A stretch of 64,000 nucleotides of DNA from an uncultured Pelagibacteraceae bacterium (GCA_902634485.1 CACPKA010000004.1:1-64000), one strand, 5' to 3'. Positions 1-9,487 are shown, numbered from the stretch's first letter. Numbers and translations are program-made. Notes: generated by a model from the sequence alone, not told the origin.

Positions 1-1616
1 CTTATTATTTTTTATCTTTAATAATTATAATCATTTTTTTTATAAGTATAAATTTAAATATCTATTGGTTTTATAATTTTATAAAAATGATTTTTTCCAA
101 AAAATTATTTAAAAATAATTTGGATAGAGACGAAAATAATGTTAACGAAATTAGTGAAACATCCATTGCTTATGAAAAACCGATACAAGAAGACTTACCT
201 TTTACAAAAATTAAGGATGAAAATAATTTCAAACAAGTAAAATTCAAGTTGCCTATAATTGACTTTTTAAAGTTTCCTTCAAAAACTGAAAGAAAAGAAA
301 ATTTATCAGATAACGCTGTTGATAAAGATTTTTTAGAAAAAATTCTTTTAGATTTTGGTGTAGAAGGGCAAATAAAAAAAATAAGTCATGGTCCTGTTGT
401 AAGTTTAAATGAATTTGAACCTGCGCCTGGCGTTAAAGTTTCTAAAATAATTAATTTATCAGATGACATAGCCAGAAATACTAGTTCAGAGTCTGCGAGA
501 ATTTCCACTATTCCTGGAAAAAATACTATTGGAATAGAGCTACCTAAATCGAAACGAGAATATGTATATTTAAGCGAAATTATTTCTGAAAATAATTTTA
601 AAAATAAAGACATAAAGTTACCAATTGCACTAGGGAAAGATATTTCAGGTTTGCCAATTACTGGTGATTTATCTTCTATGCCACATTTATTAATTGCAGG
701 AACTACTGGCTCAGGTAAATCAATCTGTATAAATACAATTATACTTTCTTTATTATACAGACATACACCTGATAAATGTAAATTTATTTTAATTGATCCT
801 AAAATGCTAGAACTATCGACCTATGAAGGAATTCCTCATTTATTATGTCCTGTAATTACTGAAGCTAAAAAAGCTGCTTCAGTTCTTGGATGGGTCGTTA
901 AAGAAATGGAAAATAGATATAGATTAATGACAAAAGAAGGAGTTAGAAATATAGATGGTTACAATAGTAAACATAAATTACCTATGCCCTACATTGTTGT
1001 TATTGTCGACGAAATGTCTGATTTGATGTTGGTGGCTGGCAAAGAAATAGAAAATTATGTTCAGAAACTATCTCAAATGGCAAGAGCTGCAGGTATTCAC
1101 TTAATTATGGCAACTCAAAGACCTAGTGTTGATGTAATAACCGGCACAATAAAAGCAAATTTTCCAACCAGAATTTCTTTTCAAGTCACTTCTAAAATAG
1201 ATAGTAGAACAATAATCGGAGAACAAGGAGCTGAGCAACTTTTAGGAAAAGGTGATATGTTATATATGTCTTCAGCTAATAGAATAGTAAGAATTCATGC
1301 TCCTTATGTTTCAGAAAGTGAAATTGAAAAAATAAATAATTTTTTAAGATTACAAGCTGAACCAGACTATATAGATGAAATTTTGAATTTTGCAGATGAA
1401 AAAGAAATGGGAGAAAGTTATTTAAGCAATGAAAATAAAGATGAACTGTATAACCAAGCAGTAGAAATAATAAAAACAGAAGGAAAGGCTTCAACCTCAT
1501 TTCTACAAAGAAAATTACAAATTGGATACAATCGTGCAGCAAGAATTATTGACACAATGGAAGCTGAAGGAATAGTCAGCAAGGCTAACCATGTTGGTAA
1601 AAGAGAAGTTCTTTGA
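1..1616 (+). CDS. ftsK: DNA translocase FtsK, 3' part (runs in from left edge)
   Basis: FtsK pumps DNA at the division septum and helps resolve chromosome dimers. The frame is open from base 3 through the ATG at 87 without a stop, and the extra 28 codons are hydrophobic (Ile/Phe/Tyr rich), like the end of the last N-terminal membrane helix. The ORF-track start at 87 is therefore internal and the gene is cut by the window edge. Seen in order: a linker, Walker A GTTGSGKS (about residue 205 counted from base 87), FILIDPK, VIVDEMSDL, the MATQRPSVDVITG motor motif, and a C-terminal winged helix (gamma domain, SFLQRKLQIGYNRAARI) for KOPS-type recognition. The stop overlaps the lolA ATG by one base. 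Confidence 0.95.
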   Translation, partial: YYFLSLIIIIIFFISINLNIYWFYNFIKMIFSKKLFKNNLDRDENNVNEISETSIAYEKPIQEDLPFTKIKDENNFKQVKFKLPIIDFLKFPSKTERKENLSDNAVDKDFLEKILLDFGVEGQIKKISHGPVVSLNEFEPAPGVKVSKIINLSDDIARNTSSESARISTIPGKNTIGIELPKSKREYVYLSEIISENNFKNKDIKLPIALGKDISGLPITGDLSSMPHLLIAGTTGSGKSICINTIILSLLYRHTPDKCKFILIDPKMLELSTYEGIPHLLCPVITEAKKAASVLGWVVKEMENRYRLMTKEGVRNIDGYNSKHKLPMPYIVVIVDEMSDLMLVAGKEIENYVQKLSQMARAAGIHLIMATQRPSVDVITGTIKANFPTRISFQVTSKIDSRTIIGEQGAEQLLGKGDMLYMSSANRIVRIHAPYVSESEIEKINNFLRLQAEPDYIDEILNFADEKEMGESYLSNENKDELYNQAVEIIKTEGKASTSFLQRKLQIGYNRAARIIDTMEAEGIVSKANHVGKREVL

Positions 1617-2176
1617 TGTTTAAAAGATTATTATTGACTATTTTTTTTTTATTAATTTATTTTAAATCCTCAGAAAGTTCTGAAAAACAAAATATTATAA
1701 ATTATTTAGATGAAATAGATAATTTAACTTTTAATTTTAAACAAACAATAGATGAAAAAACTGAAAAAGGAAATTGTACTATAGAATACCCAAAAAAGAT
1801 CTATTGTTTGTATGATAATAGAAATAAAAAAATAATAGTTTCTAATGGAAAATCACTAGCAATTAAAAATCAAGCTAGCAATCAATATTATCTATATTCA
1901 CTAAAAAAAACACCTCTAGAATTACTTCTTGATAAAAAATTTTTAATTCAAGAAATAAAAAATTCAAAAAGTAGAATTATAGATAATAAATATATTAATT
2001 TTAAAATAGTTAAAAATAATAATGAAATAAATATTTTTTTTGACAAAAAAAATTTAAATTTATTAGGATGGCAAACAGAAGATATTTATCAAAACTTAGT
2101 AATTACATATATTTATAAAATTCGTTACAACCAAATGATTGATAAAAAAATATTTAAACTACCTAAGAGAAATTAA
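1616..2176 (+). CDS. lolA: Outer-membrane lipoprotein carrier LolA
   Basis: Periplasmic chaperone that carries lipoproteins from the LolCDE transporter to the outer membrane. The N-terminus is a signal peptide (MFKRLLLTIFFLLIYF). After it come the LolA-like stretch with LTFNFKQT and the Cys pair in GNCTIEYPKKIYCLY, followed by the alternating strands of the fold, ending near GWQTEDIY. I start at ATG 1616, which overlaps the ftsK stop by one base, rather than the TTG at 1613. The ftsK-lolA order is common in alphaproteobacteria. The 3' end overlaps the convergent acetyltransferase gene by four bases. The family is divergent, so the assignment rests on context as well as sequence. Confidence 0.85.
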   Translation: MFKRLLLTIFFLLIYFKSSESSEKQNIINYLDEIDNLTFNFKQTIDEKTEKGNCTIEYPKKIYCLYDNRNKKIIVSNGKSLAIKNQASNQYYLYSLKKTPLELLLDKKFLIQEIKNSKSRIIDNKYINFKIVKNNNEINIFFDKKNLNLLGWQTEDIYQNLVITYIYKIRYNQMIDKKIFKLPKRN

Positions 2177-2682
2177 ACAGATTTAAAATTTATTAATTCT
2201 TTATTATAAATCTTCATACCTCTACATAAATAATTATTCAAAGCATTTTTATGATCTAGTGAACATGTGTGTACCCAAACTCGTTTTACTTTGTAAGAAA
2301 ATGATATTTTAATTGCTTCAGTTAACAAATATCCTCCCAATTTTTTTTCTAGATATTCTTTTAATAACCCAAGATATGCTATTTCAATTTCTGATTTTTC
2401 TTTATGGTAAATAAGTTCAAAAAAACCGCATATATCATTATCTTTTTTTAAAATAAACGTAGACACATTTGGATTAGAAACATAATCCATCCATTTTTTA
2501 TCATCCCAAATTAGTCTATCATTCCATTCATGATTTTTACCAATTTGCTTATAAAAAAATTTATTTAATTGAAAATCACTCTTACAAACTTTTTCGACAT
2601 TGAAATTGTTGCTTGGTTTTTCTTTATATATAAGTTCGTTCAGTGATTTTATTTCTAAATAATTTCTGTTAATATTTTCCAT
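2173..2682 (-). CDS. GNAT-family N-acetyltransferase
   Basis: Probable acetyl-CoA-dependent acetyltransferase of the GNAT fold (169 residues). Visible features are the central strand ICGFFELIY, a following strand EIEIAYLGLL, and an acetyl-CoA loop-like segment KKLGGYLLTEAIK followed by RVWVHTCSLDHKNALNNY, as in GNAT motifs A and B. The substrate cannot be told from sequence. It is the last gene of the minus-strand his/HIT run: its start codon overlaps the stop of the HIT gene by one base, so it is probably translated from the same message. It is not part of histidine synthesis as far as known and looks like an accessory addition at the operon end. Confidence 0.85.
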   Translation of the reverse strand: MENINRNYLEIKSLNELIYKEKPSNNFNVEKVCKSDFQLNKFFYKQIGKNHEWNDRLIWDDKKWMDYVSNPNVSTFILKKDNDICGFFELIYHKEKSEIEIAYLGLLKEYLEKKLGGYLLTEAIKISFSYKVKRVWVHTCSLDHKNALNNYLCRGMKIYNKELINFKSV

Positions 2683-3047
2683 TACTGAACCATTTTTCCT
2701 ACTTTTTCACCTCCAAATAAATGAAAATGTAAATGTGGAACTTCTTGTCCACCATCTTCACTTACATTGGCCAATGCTCTATAGCCTTTACCCGTATCAA
2801 CTGAAATTCCAAGTTTTTTAGCAACAGTATTTATTCCTTTTAATAATCCAACCATTTCTTCAGATGAAGCCTTCTGACTGAAATCATCAAGATCAACATA
2901 TTTTCCTTTTGGAATAACTAACGCATGAATTTTTTTTTGTGGATTTATATCATAAAAAGATAATACAAAATCATCCTCATAAATCTTTTTACAAGGAATT
3001 TCTCCTCTTAATATTTTTGCAAATATATTATTATCGTCGTAACTCAT
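2682..3047 (-). CDS. HIT-family (HinT-like) nucleotide-binding protein
   Basis: Histidine-triad protein of 121 residues, the usual HinT length; family members hydrolyse adenosine 5'-phosphoramidates and related nucleotides. It shows NIFAKILRGEIPCKKIYEDD at the N-terminus, the strand ALVIPKGKYVDLDD, and the C-terminal histidine triad HLHFHLFGG (HxHxHxx). Its ATG overlaps the hisE stop by four bases (ATGA), so it is translationally coupled to the his operon. Placement directly after hisE is a familiar alphaproteobacterial arrangement. The physiological substrate is not deducible. Confidence 0.93.
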   Translation of the reverse strand: MSYDDNNIFAKILRGEIPCKKIYEDDFVLSFYDINPQKKIHALVIPKGKYVDLDDFSQKASSEEMVGLLKGINTVAKKLGISVDTGKGYRALANVSEDGGQEVPHLHFHLFGGEKVGKMVQ

Positions 3048-3316
3048 TTTTTTCTTTTATTTAATTCTTCCATTACATTTTCAATTTTAACATCATTTGC
3101 CTCTAGATACATTATAAGATGATAAAAAACGTCAGCAGCTTCATGAATTATATTATTATTTTTATCTACAGCTTCAATTAATTCATTAATTTCCTCTAAA
3201 ACTTTTTCTTTGCTAAAAGATTTGTCACTTAAAAGTTTATTTGTATATGAATCTTGAACAGGATTATTTTTTCTATCTCTTGCAAGTTTAAATAGGCTTT
3301 CTAAAGTATTTAACAT
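3044..3316 (-). CDS. hisE: Phosphoribosyl-ATP pyrophosphatase
   Basis: Second step of histidine synthesis: hydrolysis of phosphoribosyl-ATP to phosphoribosyl-AMP and pyrophosphate, in the cytoplasm. At 90 residues it is a stand-alone HisE (MazG-like fold), not fused to HisI. The acidic metal-binding helices are visible as VLEEINELIEAV and HEAADVFYHLIMYLE, and SYTNKLL near the N-terminus is typical. It starts one base after the hisF stop and overlaps the HIT gene by four bases. It belongs to the minus-strand run hisB-hisH-hisA-hisF-hisE; hisG, hisD, hisI and hisC are not in this window. Confidence 0.95.
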   Translation of the reverse strand: MLNTLESLFKLARDRKNNPVQDSYTNKLLSDKSFSKEKVLEEINELIEAVDKNNNIIHEAADVFYHLIMYLEANDVKIENVMEELNKRKK

Positions 3317-3317
3317 T

Positions 3318-4073
3318 CTAAATCCTAACTGGTATTCCTTTTGAGTTCAAATATTCTTTAGCCTCTTTGACAGAATATTTTCCATAGTGAAATATAGATG
3401 CAGCTAAAACAGCACTAGCATTTCCTAATTTAATTCCATCTACTAAGTGATCTAAATTGCCTACTCCACCAGACGCAATAACTGGAATATTTACTTTAGA
3501 AGATATTTTAGATGTTAAATCAATATCAAATCCAACTTGAGTTCCATCTCTATCCATAGAAGTAACCAACAATTCGCCCGCTCCACTTTCTTCCATCTTT
3601 TTAGCAAATTCTATTGCATCAATTCCTGTATTTTTTCTTCCACCATGAGTGAAAACTTCCCATTTTTCTCCATTTTTTTTAGCATCTATTGCAACAACAA
3701 TACATTGAGATCCAAATTTTTTAGAACTATCAATAACAACTTCTGAATTTTGAACAGCGGCAGTATTTATCGAAACTTTATCAGCTCCACAATTTAATAA
3801 TTTACTTATATCATTAACACTTCTAACACCTCCTCCAACTGTTAATGGTACAAAACATTTCTTTGAAGTGTCTTTAACAACATCATAAATGATATCTCGA
3901 TTTTCATTTGAAGCAGTAATATCTAAAAAACAAATCTCATCAGCTCCACCATCACTATAAATTTTGGCTTGTTCAACTGGGTCTCCTGCATCCTTCAAAT
4001 CAACAAAGTTAATACCTTTAACAACACGACCATTCTTAACATCTAAACAGGGTATTATTCTATTTTTCAGCAT
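3318..4073 (-). CDS. hisF: Imidazole glycerol phosphate synthase, cyclase subunit
   Basis: HisF closes the imidazole ring using ammonia delivered by HisH, giving imidazole glycerol phosphate and AICAR. It is a 251-residue (beta/alpha)8 barrel of normal length. The two catalytic aspartates lie in [14 protein letters not shown] near the N-terminus and in [10 protein letters not shown] near the middle. The phosphate-binding loops VGGGVRS and IASGGVG are present. It sits six bases downstream of hisA and two bases upstream of hisE. All expected motifs are intact. Confidence 0.98.
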   Translation of the reverse strand: MLKNRIIPCLDVKNGRVVKGINFVDLKDAGDPVEQAKIYSDGGADEICFLDITASNENRDIIYDVVKDTSKKCFVPLTVGGGVRSVNDISKLLNCGADKVSINTAAVQNSEVVIDSSKKFGSQCIVVAIDAKKNGEKWEVFTHGGRKNTGIDAIEFAKKMEESGAGELLVTSMDRDGTQVGFDIDLTSKISSKVNIPVIASGGVGNLDHLVDGIKLGNASAVLAASIFHYGKYSVKEAKEYLNSKGIPVRI

Positions 4074-4079
4074 TTAAAA

Positions 4080-4829
4080 TTAGCTTAATAAGTTAACTAT
4101 GTTTCCTGACACCGACAAACGTCCATCATATATTGCTTTGCCAACTATTACACCTTCAAAGTATTCTGGGTGTTGTTTTACTGTAACTATATCATTTATA
4201 GATCCTACCCCTCCTGAGACTACAACTGGAATTTTATTTTCAAGAAGTTTAACGATTTTTATAGTTTCTTCGAAATTGGGTCTTGTTAAAGTTCCATCTC
4301 GTTCAATATCAGTATAAATTATTCTGGAAACTCCAATATCTTTAATTTGCATTAAATAATCTGTTGCAAGGATATTTGTTTGATCTTTCCATCCTTTAAG
4401 AGCTATATATCCTTCACGTACGTCGAGACCTACTGCTATTTTGTTTTTAAATTTGTTACAAACATTTTCAAGAAATTTTTGATCCCTAACAGCAATAGTT
4501 CCTAAAACAACTCTGTCTACTCCCACATCAATTAATTTCGCTATATGGTCAATTGTTCTTATCCCACCACCTACTTGGACTCTCATTTGTACATTAGTAG
4601 TATTAACCTTAGTCTGATTGCATATTTTCTCTATCAATTTTCCATTAACTGGCTCTCCACTGAGAGCTCCATCTAAATCAACTATATGAAGATCACAAAA
4701 TCCTTGATTTGAAAATTCTTTAGCCTGATCTAAAGGGGTTTTTTCATAAGTAGTACTTTTCTTAAAATCACCCTTCACAAGCCTCACACACTTTCCATTT
4801 TTTATATCTATCGCGGGAAATATTTTCAT
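4080..4829 (-). CDS. hisA: ProFAR isomerase (HisA)
   Basis: Amadori isomerase converting ProFAR to PRFAR, the substrate of HisHF. It is a 249-residue (beta/alpha)8 barrel homologous to hisF downstream. The catalytic aspartates are in FPAIDIKNGKCVRL and VGLDVREGY; phosphate loops are VGGGIRT and VSGGVGS. The start abuts the hisH stop with no gap. There is no sign of the PriA-type bifunctional variant of actinobacteria, and none is expected here. Confidence 0.97.
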   Translation of the reverse strand: MKIFPAIDIKNGKCVRLVKGDFKKSTTYEKTPLDQAKEFSNQGFCDLHIVDLDGALSGEPVNGKLIEKICNQTKVNTTNVQMRVQVGGGIRTIDHIAKLIDVGVDRVVLGTIAVRDQKFLENVCNKFKNKIAVGLDVREGYIALKGWKDQTNILATDYLMQIKDIGVSRIIYTDIERDGTLTRPNFEETIKIVKLLENKIPVVVSGGVGSINDIVTVKQHPEYFEGVIVGKAIYDGRLSVSGNIVNLLS

Positions 4830-5456
4830 TTATAAATTTATAAAATTATCAATTATTTTTAATCCAATTTTGTCACTCTTTTCTGGATGAAATTGTGTCC
4901 CAAATAAATTTTCTTTTTCAACAGAACAAACAATATTTGATGAATAGTCTGTTGTTGCTGAAATTACATTTTTATGATTTGGTATAAATTCATAGCTGTG
5001 CACAAAATACATGTGAGAGTTATTTTCTATATTTTTAAAAATCTTACTTTCTTTAACAATATTTATTTGATTCCAACCAATGTGAGGAAGTTTATATTTT
5101 CCATTTTGATTATCAATTTTTGATACTATTCCTGAAATCCAACCAAGACCCTTTGTTTCTGTTTCCTCATAACCAATATCTGCAAACATTTGTAATCCAA
5201 CACAAATCCCTAAAAGTGGTTTTTTATTTTTAATTGCAAACTCATTAAGTGTATCGACCAAACCATTAATATTATTTAAAGCATCTATACAACTTTTAAA
5301 CGAACCCTGCCCAGGCAAAACTACTTTATCGCTAGATTTAATCTTATTTAAATCTGAAGTTACCTCTATATTTACTTTATCCTTAGCAACTTGGTTAAAG
5401 GAGTTTATTACAGAGCTAATATTACCTGAGTTATAGTCAACAATTGTGACGTTCAT
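4830..5456 (-). CDS. hisH: Imidazole glycerol phosphate synthase, glutaminase subunit
   Basis: Class I glutamine amidotransferase that supplies ammonia to HisF. It has 208 residues. The oxyanion segment VLPGQGSF, the nucleophile elbow GICVGLQMF (catalytic Cys) and the His-Glu pair in GTQFHPEKS are all visible. It lies between hisB and hisA on the minus strand with five bases to hisB, the usual alphaproteobacterial hisBHA order. Confidence 0.97.
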   Translation of the reverse strand: MNVTIVDYNSGNISSVINSFNQVAKDKVNIEVTSDLNKIKSSDKVVLPGQGSFKSCIDALNNINGLVDTLNEFAIKNKKPLLGICVGLQMFADIGYEETETKGLGWISGIVSKIDNQNGKYKLPHIGWNQINIVKESKIFKNIENNSHMYFVHSYEFIPNHKNVISATTDYSSNIVCSVEKENLFGTQFHPEKSDKIGLKIIDNFINL

Positions 5457-5461
5457 TAAAT

Positions 5462-6052
5462 TTATAAAGAACCTTTTGTTGAAGGTATAGTTTTTTTATT
5501 TCTAGGATCCATTTCTAATGCTACACGCAATGATCTCGCCAATCCTTTAAAACATGATTCAATTATATGATGACTATTATCACCATAAATATTTTCAACA
5601 TGTAAAGTGATACCTGCGGCTTGAGAAAAAGCTTGGAACCACTCTTTGAATAATTCAGTATCCATTTCACCTAATTTTTCAACTTTCAATTTTACATTCC
5701 AAATTAAATAAGGTCTATTTGAAACGTCCAATGCAACTCTAGTTAATGTTTCATCCATAGGAATTAATGCATGAGCATATCTTTTTATACCTACAAATTT
5801 TTTAGATGCTTTTTTAAGACATTCTCCAATTGCAATTCCTGTATCTTCAGTAGTATGATGAAGATCAATATGAGTATCACCTTTTGCTTTAAGTTTTAAA
5901 TCTATAGAAGAATGTTTGCTTAATTGTTCTAACATATGATCTAAAAAACCTATCCCGCTTTTAATTACATATTTTCCTTTACCATCTATATTTAAATCTA
6001 CACTTATTGATGTCTCTTTGGTTTTTCTTAATATTTTTGCTTTTCGTTTCAT
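5462..6052 (-). CDS. hisB: Imidazoleglycerol-phosphate dehydratase
   Basis: Manganese enzyme removing water from imidazole glycerol phosphate. At 196 residues it is the monofunctional IGPD, without the phosphatase domain found in enteric HisB. Metal-binding histidine motifs are visible as [28 protein letters not shown] and [13 protein letters not shown]. It is the first gene of the minus-strand his run and starts 89 bases from the divergent hslV start, so its promoter must share that short gap. Confidence 0.97.
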   Translation of the reverse strand: MKRKAKILRKTKETSISVDLNIDGKGKYVIKSGIGFLDHMLEQLSKHSSIDLKLKAKGDTHIDLHHTTEDTGIAIGECLKKASKKFVGIKRYAHALIPMDETLTRVALDVSNRPYLIWNVKLKVEKLGEMDTELFKEWFQAFSQAAGITLHVENIYGDNSHHIIESCFKGLARSLRVALEMDPRNKKTIPSTKGSL

Positions 6053-6106
6053 AATTTTAATAGGTATATATACATTATCTGCTTATATCAATATTAGTAT
6101 CTAGCC

Positions 6107-6134
6107 CTTGAACTATAAGAATTAATATCCATCT
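6107..6134 (+). promoter_or_regulatory. Heat-shock (sigma-32 type) promoter candidate for hslVU
   Basis: CTTGAA at 6107-6112, a 16-base spacer, then CCATCT at 6129-6134. This resembles the sigma-32 pattern (CTTGAA ... CCCCATNT). The hslV ATG begins only seven bases after the -10-like element, so the transcript would be leaderless or nearly so. The same layout and spacing appear before grpE and dnaK. Read by eye; no scoring done. Confidence 0.65.
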
Positions 6135-6141
6135 AATAGAC

Positions 6142-6657
6142 ATGACAACAATTGTATTAATAAGAAAAAAAAATGAAGTTGTGGTTGCTGGAGATGGTCA
6201 AGTTAGTATGGCAAATACAGTTATTAAAAGCACAGCTAAGAAAGTTAGAAAAATTGAGAAAAGAAATGTAATTGCTGGATTTGCAGGTTCAACTGCGGAT
6301 GCTCTAACTTTATTTGAAAGACTTGAATCAAAATTAGAAAAGCATGCAGGTAATTTATCTAGAGCTGCTGTAGAATTAGCGAAAGATTGGCGAACTGATA
6401 AATATTTGAGAAGACTAGAAGCTCTTATGGCAGTTGGAGATAAAGAAAAAAGTTTTATTATTTCAGGAACTGGAGATGTTCTGGAACCCGAAGGTGATAT
6501 AATAGGTATTGGATCTGGAGGGAATTATGCACTTGCAGCAGCAAAAGTTTTAATGGAAACAGAATTATCTGCTGAAGAAGTGGCAAAAAAAGCAATCAAA
6601 GTTGCCTCTGATATATGTGTTTTTACAAATAATAATTTAAATATAGAAAAAATTTAA
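6142..6657 (+). CDS. hslV: ATP-dependent protease subunit HslV (ClpQ)
   Basis: Threonine peptidase of the HslVU protease, a bacterial relative of proteasome beta subunits. The start gives M-TTIVLIRK, which places the catalytic Thr directly after the initiator Met, as required. The [12 protein letters not shown] segment and the [12 protein letters not shown] strand-helix are typical. At 171 residues it is normal length. The stop overlaps the hslU ATG by one base. No Shine-Dalgarno is visible, in keeping with a leaderless message from the promoter at 6107. Confidence 0.97.
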   Translation: MTTIVLIRKKNEVVVAGDGQVSMANTVIKSTAKKVRKIEKRNVIAGFAGSTADALTLFERLESKLEKHAGNLSRAAVELAKDWRTDKYLRRLEALMAVGDKEKSFIISGTGDVLEPEGDIIGIGSGGNYALAAAKVLMETELSAEEVAKKAIKVASDICVFTNNNLNIEKI

Positions 6658-8027
6658 TGGAAAAATCTAACGTAACGTCTTTAATACCAAAAGGTAATAA
6701 AAAAAATGAAAAGGATTCTTTTATAAGTTCCTTATCTCCAAGAGAAATAGTATCCGAACTTGATAGATATGTTGTAGGGCAAAATAAAGCTAAAAGAGCT
6801 GTTGCTATAGCTTTAAGAAATAGATGGAGACGACAAGCTTTAAAAGATGACATGAAAGATGAAGTTTTACCAAAAAATATTTTAATGATAGGCCCTACTG
6901 GAGTAGGAAAAACAGAAATATCAAGACGTTTATCAAAATTAGCAGAAGCACCTTTTGTTAAAGTTGAAGCTACTCGCTTTACAGAGGTTGGATATGTTGG
7001 AAGAGATGTTGAACAAATTGTAAGAGATTTACTTGAGATTGCAATAGCAATGGAAAAAGTAAAGAAAAGAAAAGAAGTTCATACTAAAGCACAAAAATTA
7101 GCAGAAGATAGAGTTCTTGATGCTTTAGTTGGTAATAAAGCAAGTGTAGCAACAAGAGAAAGTTTTCGGAAAAGATTAAGAAATGGCGATCTAGATGACA
7201 ATGAAATAGAAATAGCTGTCAGTGAAAGTAACAATATGCCATCTTTTGAGATACCAGGCATGCCTGGAGCAAATGTTGGCATGATTAATCTCAGTGATAT
7301 GCTTGGTAAATCTATGGGTAATAAAGCAAAAAAGAAAAGAATGACTGTAAAAGAATCTCATGAAATATTAATAAACGAAGAATCGGATAAACTTATTGAA
7401 GAAGATAAAATAATTAAATCTGCAAAAAATTCTACGGAAAATAATGGAATTGTTTTTTTAGATGAAATTGATAAAATTTCTGCAAGAAATGACCGTGTCG
7501 GTGGCGATGTTTCTAGAGAAGGAGTTCAACGAGATTTACTTCCATTAATCGAGGGTACTACAGTAAGCACAAAATATGGCCCAATAAAAACAGATCATAT
7601 ATTATTTATTGCTTCTGGTGCATTTCAACTTGCAAAACCTTCTGATTTACTTCCTGAACTCCAAGGAAGACTTCCAATAAGAGTAGAACTGGACGCGTTA
7701 ACAAGTGATGACTTTAAGAGAATTCTTAAAGAACCGGATAACAGTTTAATAAAACAATATAAAGCATTATTAGAAACAGAAAATGTGGAATTAGATTTTA
7801 CTGATGATGGTATTGATACTATTGCTAACCTTGCAACAGAAGTAAACGCTAGTGTAGAAAATATTGGCGCAAGAAGATTACATACAATTATAGAAAAAGT
7901 TTTAGATGACGTTAGTTTTACTGCTACAGATAGATCTGGTGAAAAAATAATAATTAATTCTGATTTTGTTAAGAAAAATTTAGGTAATTTAGTTAAAGAT
8001 ACTGATTTATCAAAATTTATTCTTTAA
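6657..8027 (+). CDS. hslU: HslU (ClpY) AAA+ unfoldase
   Basis: ATPase partner that unfolds substrates and feeds them to HslV. It has 456 residues. The N-terminal segment [16 protein letters not shown] is characteristic, followed by Walker A GPTGVGKT at about residue 79 and the [14 protein letters not shown] helix. The I-domain insertion is poorly conserved but present, then come Walker B FLDEIDKI, sensor-like [14 protein letters not shown], and the C-terminus ending DLSKFIL, the tail that docks into HslV. The last 18 bases overlap the convergent smr-type gene. Confidence 0.98.
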   Translation: MEKSNVTSLIPKGNKKNEKDSFISSLSPREIVSELDRYVVGQNKAKRAVAIALRNRWRRQALKDDMKDEVLPKNILMIGPTGVGKTEISRRLSKLAEAPFVKVEATRFTEVGYVGRDVEQIVRDLLEIAIAMEKVKKRKEVHTKAQKLAEDRVLDALVGNKASVATRESFRKRLRNGDLDDNEIEIAVSESNNMPSFEIPGMPGANVGMINLSDMLGKSMGNKAKKKRMTVKESHEILINEESDKLIEEDKIIKSAKNSTENNGIVFLDEIDKISARNDRVGGDVSREGVQRDLLPLIEGTTVSTKYGPIKTDHILFIASGAFQLAKPSDLLPELQGRLPIRVELDALTSDDFKRILKEPDNSLIKQYKALLETENVELDFTDDGIDTIANLATEVNASVENIGARRLHTIIEKVLDDVSFTATDRSGEKIIINSDFVKKNLGNLVKDTDLSKFIL

Positions 8028-8420
8028 AAAAATATAGAAAGCACCATCTCCCCCATCTTCTACATTAGCCCCTGTTATCTTATTAATAATTTTAGACAAG
8101 TTCTCTTTTGATTTTATATATTCTGGCACAGAGTACTTTAAAATACTTAAATCTTCAGAAACATATGGATTTTCCTTATTTTTAGATCTTAAACCCTTAC
8201 CAGTAATTACCAAAATCTTTTCTACTCCACTTTCAAAACTATTTATAATTAATTCTTCAATAGCTTTATTTGCATCTTTCAAAGAAAATCCATGAAGATC
8301 AATTTTTTTTATAATTTTTTTTTTAATATTAATTTTTGTTTCTTTATCAAGCAATTTTTCTTTTTTTGAAATAAAATCTTGCCAATCTTTTTTATCTTTT
8401 TCTGAAATTTTTTTTTTCAA
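8010..8420 (-). CDS. Smr-domain protein
   Basis: Small 136-residue protein with a basic N-terminal third and a C-terminal Smr domain. The signature DLHGF is at about residue 43, followed by a helix [10 protein letters not shown] and the strand-loop [11 protein letters not shown] (the TGxG loop). Smr domains are linked to nucleic-acid nicking or ribosome rescue in different proteins; its role here is unknown. It directly follows the Tim44-like gene (stop and start abut). In many alphaproteobacteria a murein transglycosylase gene lies between these two; it is absent here. Confidence 0.88.
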   Translation of the reverse strand: MKKKISEKDKKDWQDFISKKEKLLDKETKINIKKKIIKKIDLHGFSLKDANKAIEELIINSFESGVEKILVITGKGLRSKNKENPYVSEDLSILKYSVPEYIKSKENLSKIINKITGANVEDGGDGAFYIFLKNKF

Positions 8421-9011
8421 TTATATTTGAGTATCTATTAACAACCAATTTGGATTATTTGATTTTGAATCTTTTGAAAATTTCCATGTATCAAAAACTT
8501 TTTTAACTTTTTCTGGATCACCTGTTAAAATTTTATTATTTTTATCTTTCACGCAAGAAATAATTTCACTTACAAAATCAACAGTCACTTCTAAAATATT
8601 ATTAATTTTTTTATGTTCCTTTATATGAGCTGAATCAATACCTATAAAAGTAGTCTCAGATATATTCCCACTTTTTTTTCTTTCATTTAAAGCTTCATTA
8701 AATTGTTCAAAAACCTTTTTGTCTAATAAATATTTAATATTTTTTAAATTGCCTGAAGCAAAATTTGTAATTATTGTTTCATAAGCTATTTTTGCACCTT
8801 TTAAAAAATCTTCTTTAGCTTTTTCATTAAATTCTAATTGGTCTAATTTGCTTTTTAGCGTTTTTTCATTTGGAAAATCATGTGCAAAACTTGATTCCAA
8901 ATTCTCTTCATGGCCAGTTCTTTTCCCTAAAATTCCTCTTAATCTTAAGAAAATAAACCCTGCTATCATAGCCAACAGAATAATATCAATGTACTCGAAA
9001 CTATAATTCAT
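8421..9011 (-). CDS. Tim44-like domain protein (membrane-anchored)
   Basis: Alphaproteobacterial relative of mitochondrial Tim44. One N-terminal membrane helix (IDIILLAMIAGFIFLRLR) is followed by the conserved GILGKRTGHE, a linker, and a C-terminal NTF2-like Tim44 domain (from about LKSKLDQLEF to WLLIDTQI). The ORF track starts at 9047, but I prefer the Met at 9011 because it puts the membrane helix close to the N-terminus as in relatives; neither start has a clear ribosome site. It is divergent from fxsA. The precise function of the bacterial protein is not established. Confidence 0.85.
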   Translation of the reverse strand: MNYSFEYIDIILLAMIAGFIFLRLRGILGKRTGHEENLESSFAHDFPNEKTLKSKLDQLEFNEKAKEDFLKGAKIAYETIITNFASGNLKNIKYLLDKKVFEQFNEALNERKKSGNISETTFIGIDSAHIKEHKKINNILEVTVDFVSEIISCVKDKNNKILTGDPEKVKKVFDTWKFSKDSKSNNPNWLLIDTQI

Positions 9012-9070
9012 ATATCTGAATGTAATTAGTATATTGCTTAATTTCAACCGGCAAATTACACTAAAGATAA

Positions 9071-9487
9071 ATGAATTTGATTTTAATTTTACTAATATTT
9101 ATTCCATTAACAGAAATTTATCTTTTTATAAAAATAGGATCTTATATTGGAGCATTTAATACAATTTCGTTAATATTAATTACAGCTATAATTGGAGTTA
9201 TATATGCAAGATATGAGGGATTTAACACCTTAAAGTCTGGTATGTCGCAGTTAATAAAAAATCAAATGCCAATTTACGAAATTATATCTGGAGCCGTCCT
9301 AGCTTTTGCAGCATTACTTTTAATCTTACCTGGTTTTGCAACAGATTTAATTGGTTTCCTTCTAATTTTTCCTCCGACGAGAAAATTATTATTTAGAAAT
9401 GTAAAAAATAAATACTCAAAAAACAATATTAAAAAACATGATTTTATTAATGGTGAATTTGAAGATATAGATGAAGATAAAAAATGA
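9071..9487 (+). CDS. fxsA: FxsA-family inner-membrane protein
   Basis: Small polytopic membrane protein (138 residues) of the FxsA/UPF0716 family, named for its effect on F-plasmid exclusion of phage T7. The typical opening LILILLIFIPLTEIYLFIKIG is present, then IGVIYARYEGF and the glycine-rich helix pair LLILPGFATDLIGFLLIFPPTR. The C-terminal tail is polar and cytoplasmic. It overlaps secB by four bases (ATGA), and this fxsA-secB pairing next to dnaQ is characteristic of the alphaproteobacterial origin region. The biochemical function is unknown. Confidence 0.9.
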   Translation: MNLILILLIFIPLTEIYLFIKIGSYIGAFNTISLILITAIIGVIYARYEGFNTLKSGMSQLIKNQMPIYEIISGAVLAFAALLLILPGFATDLIGFLLIFPPTRKLLFRNVKNKYSKNNIKKHDFINGEFEDIDEDKK

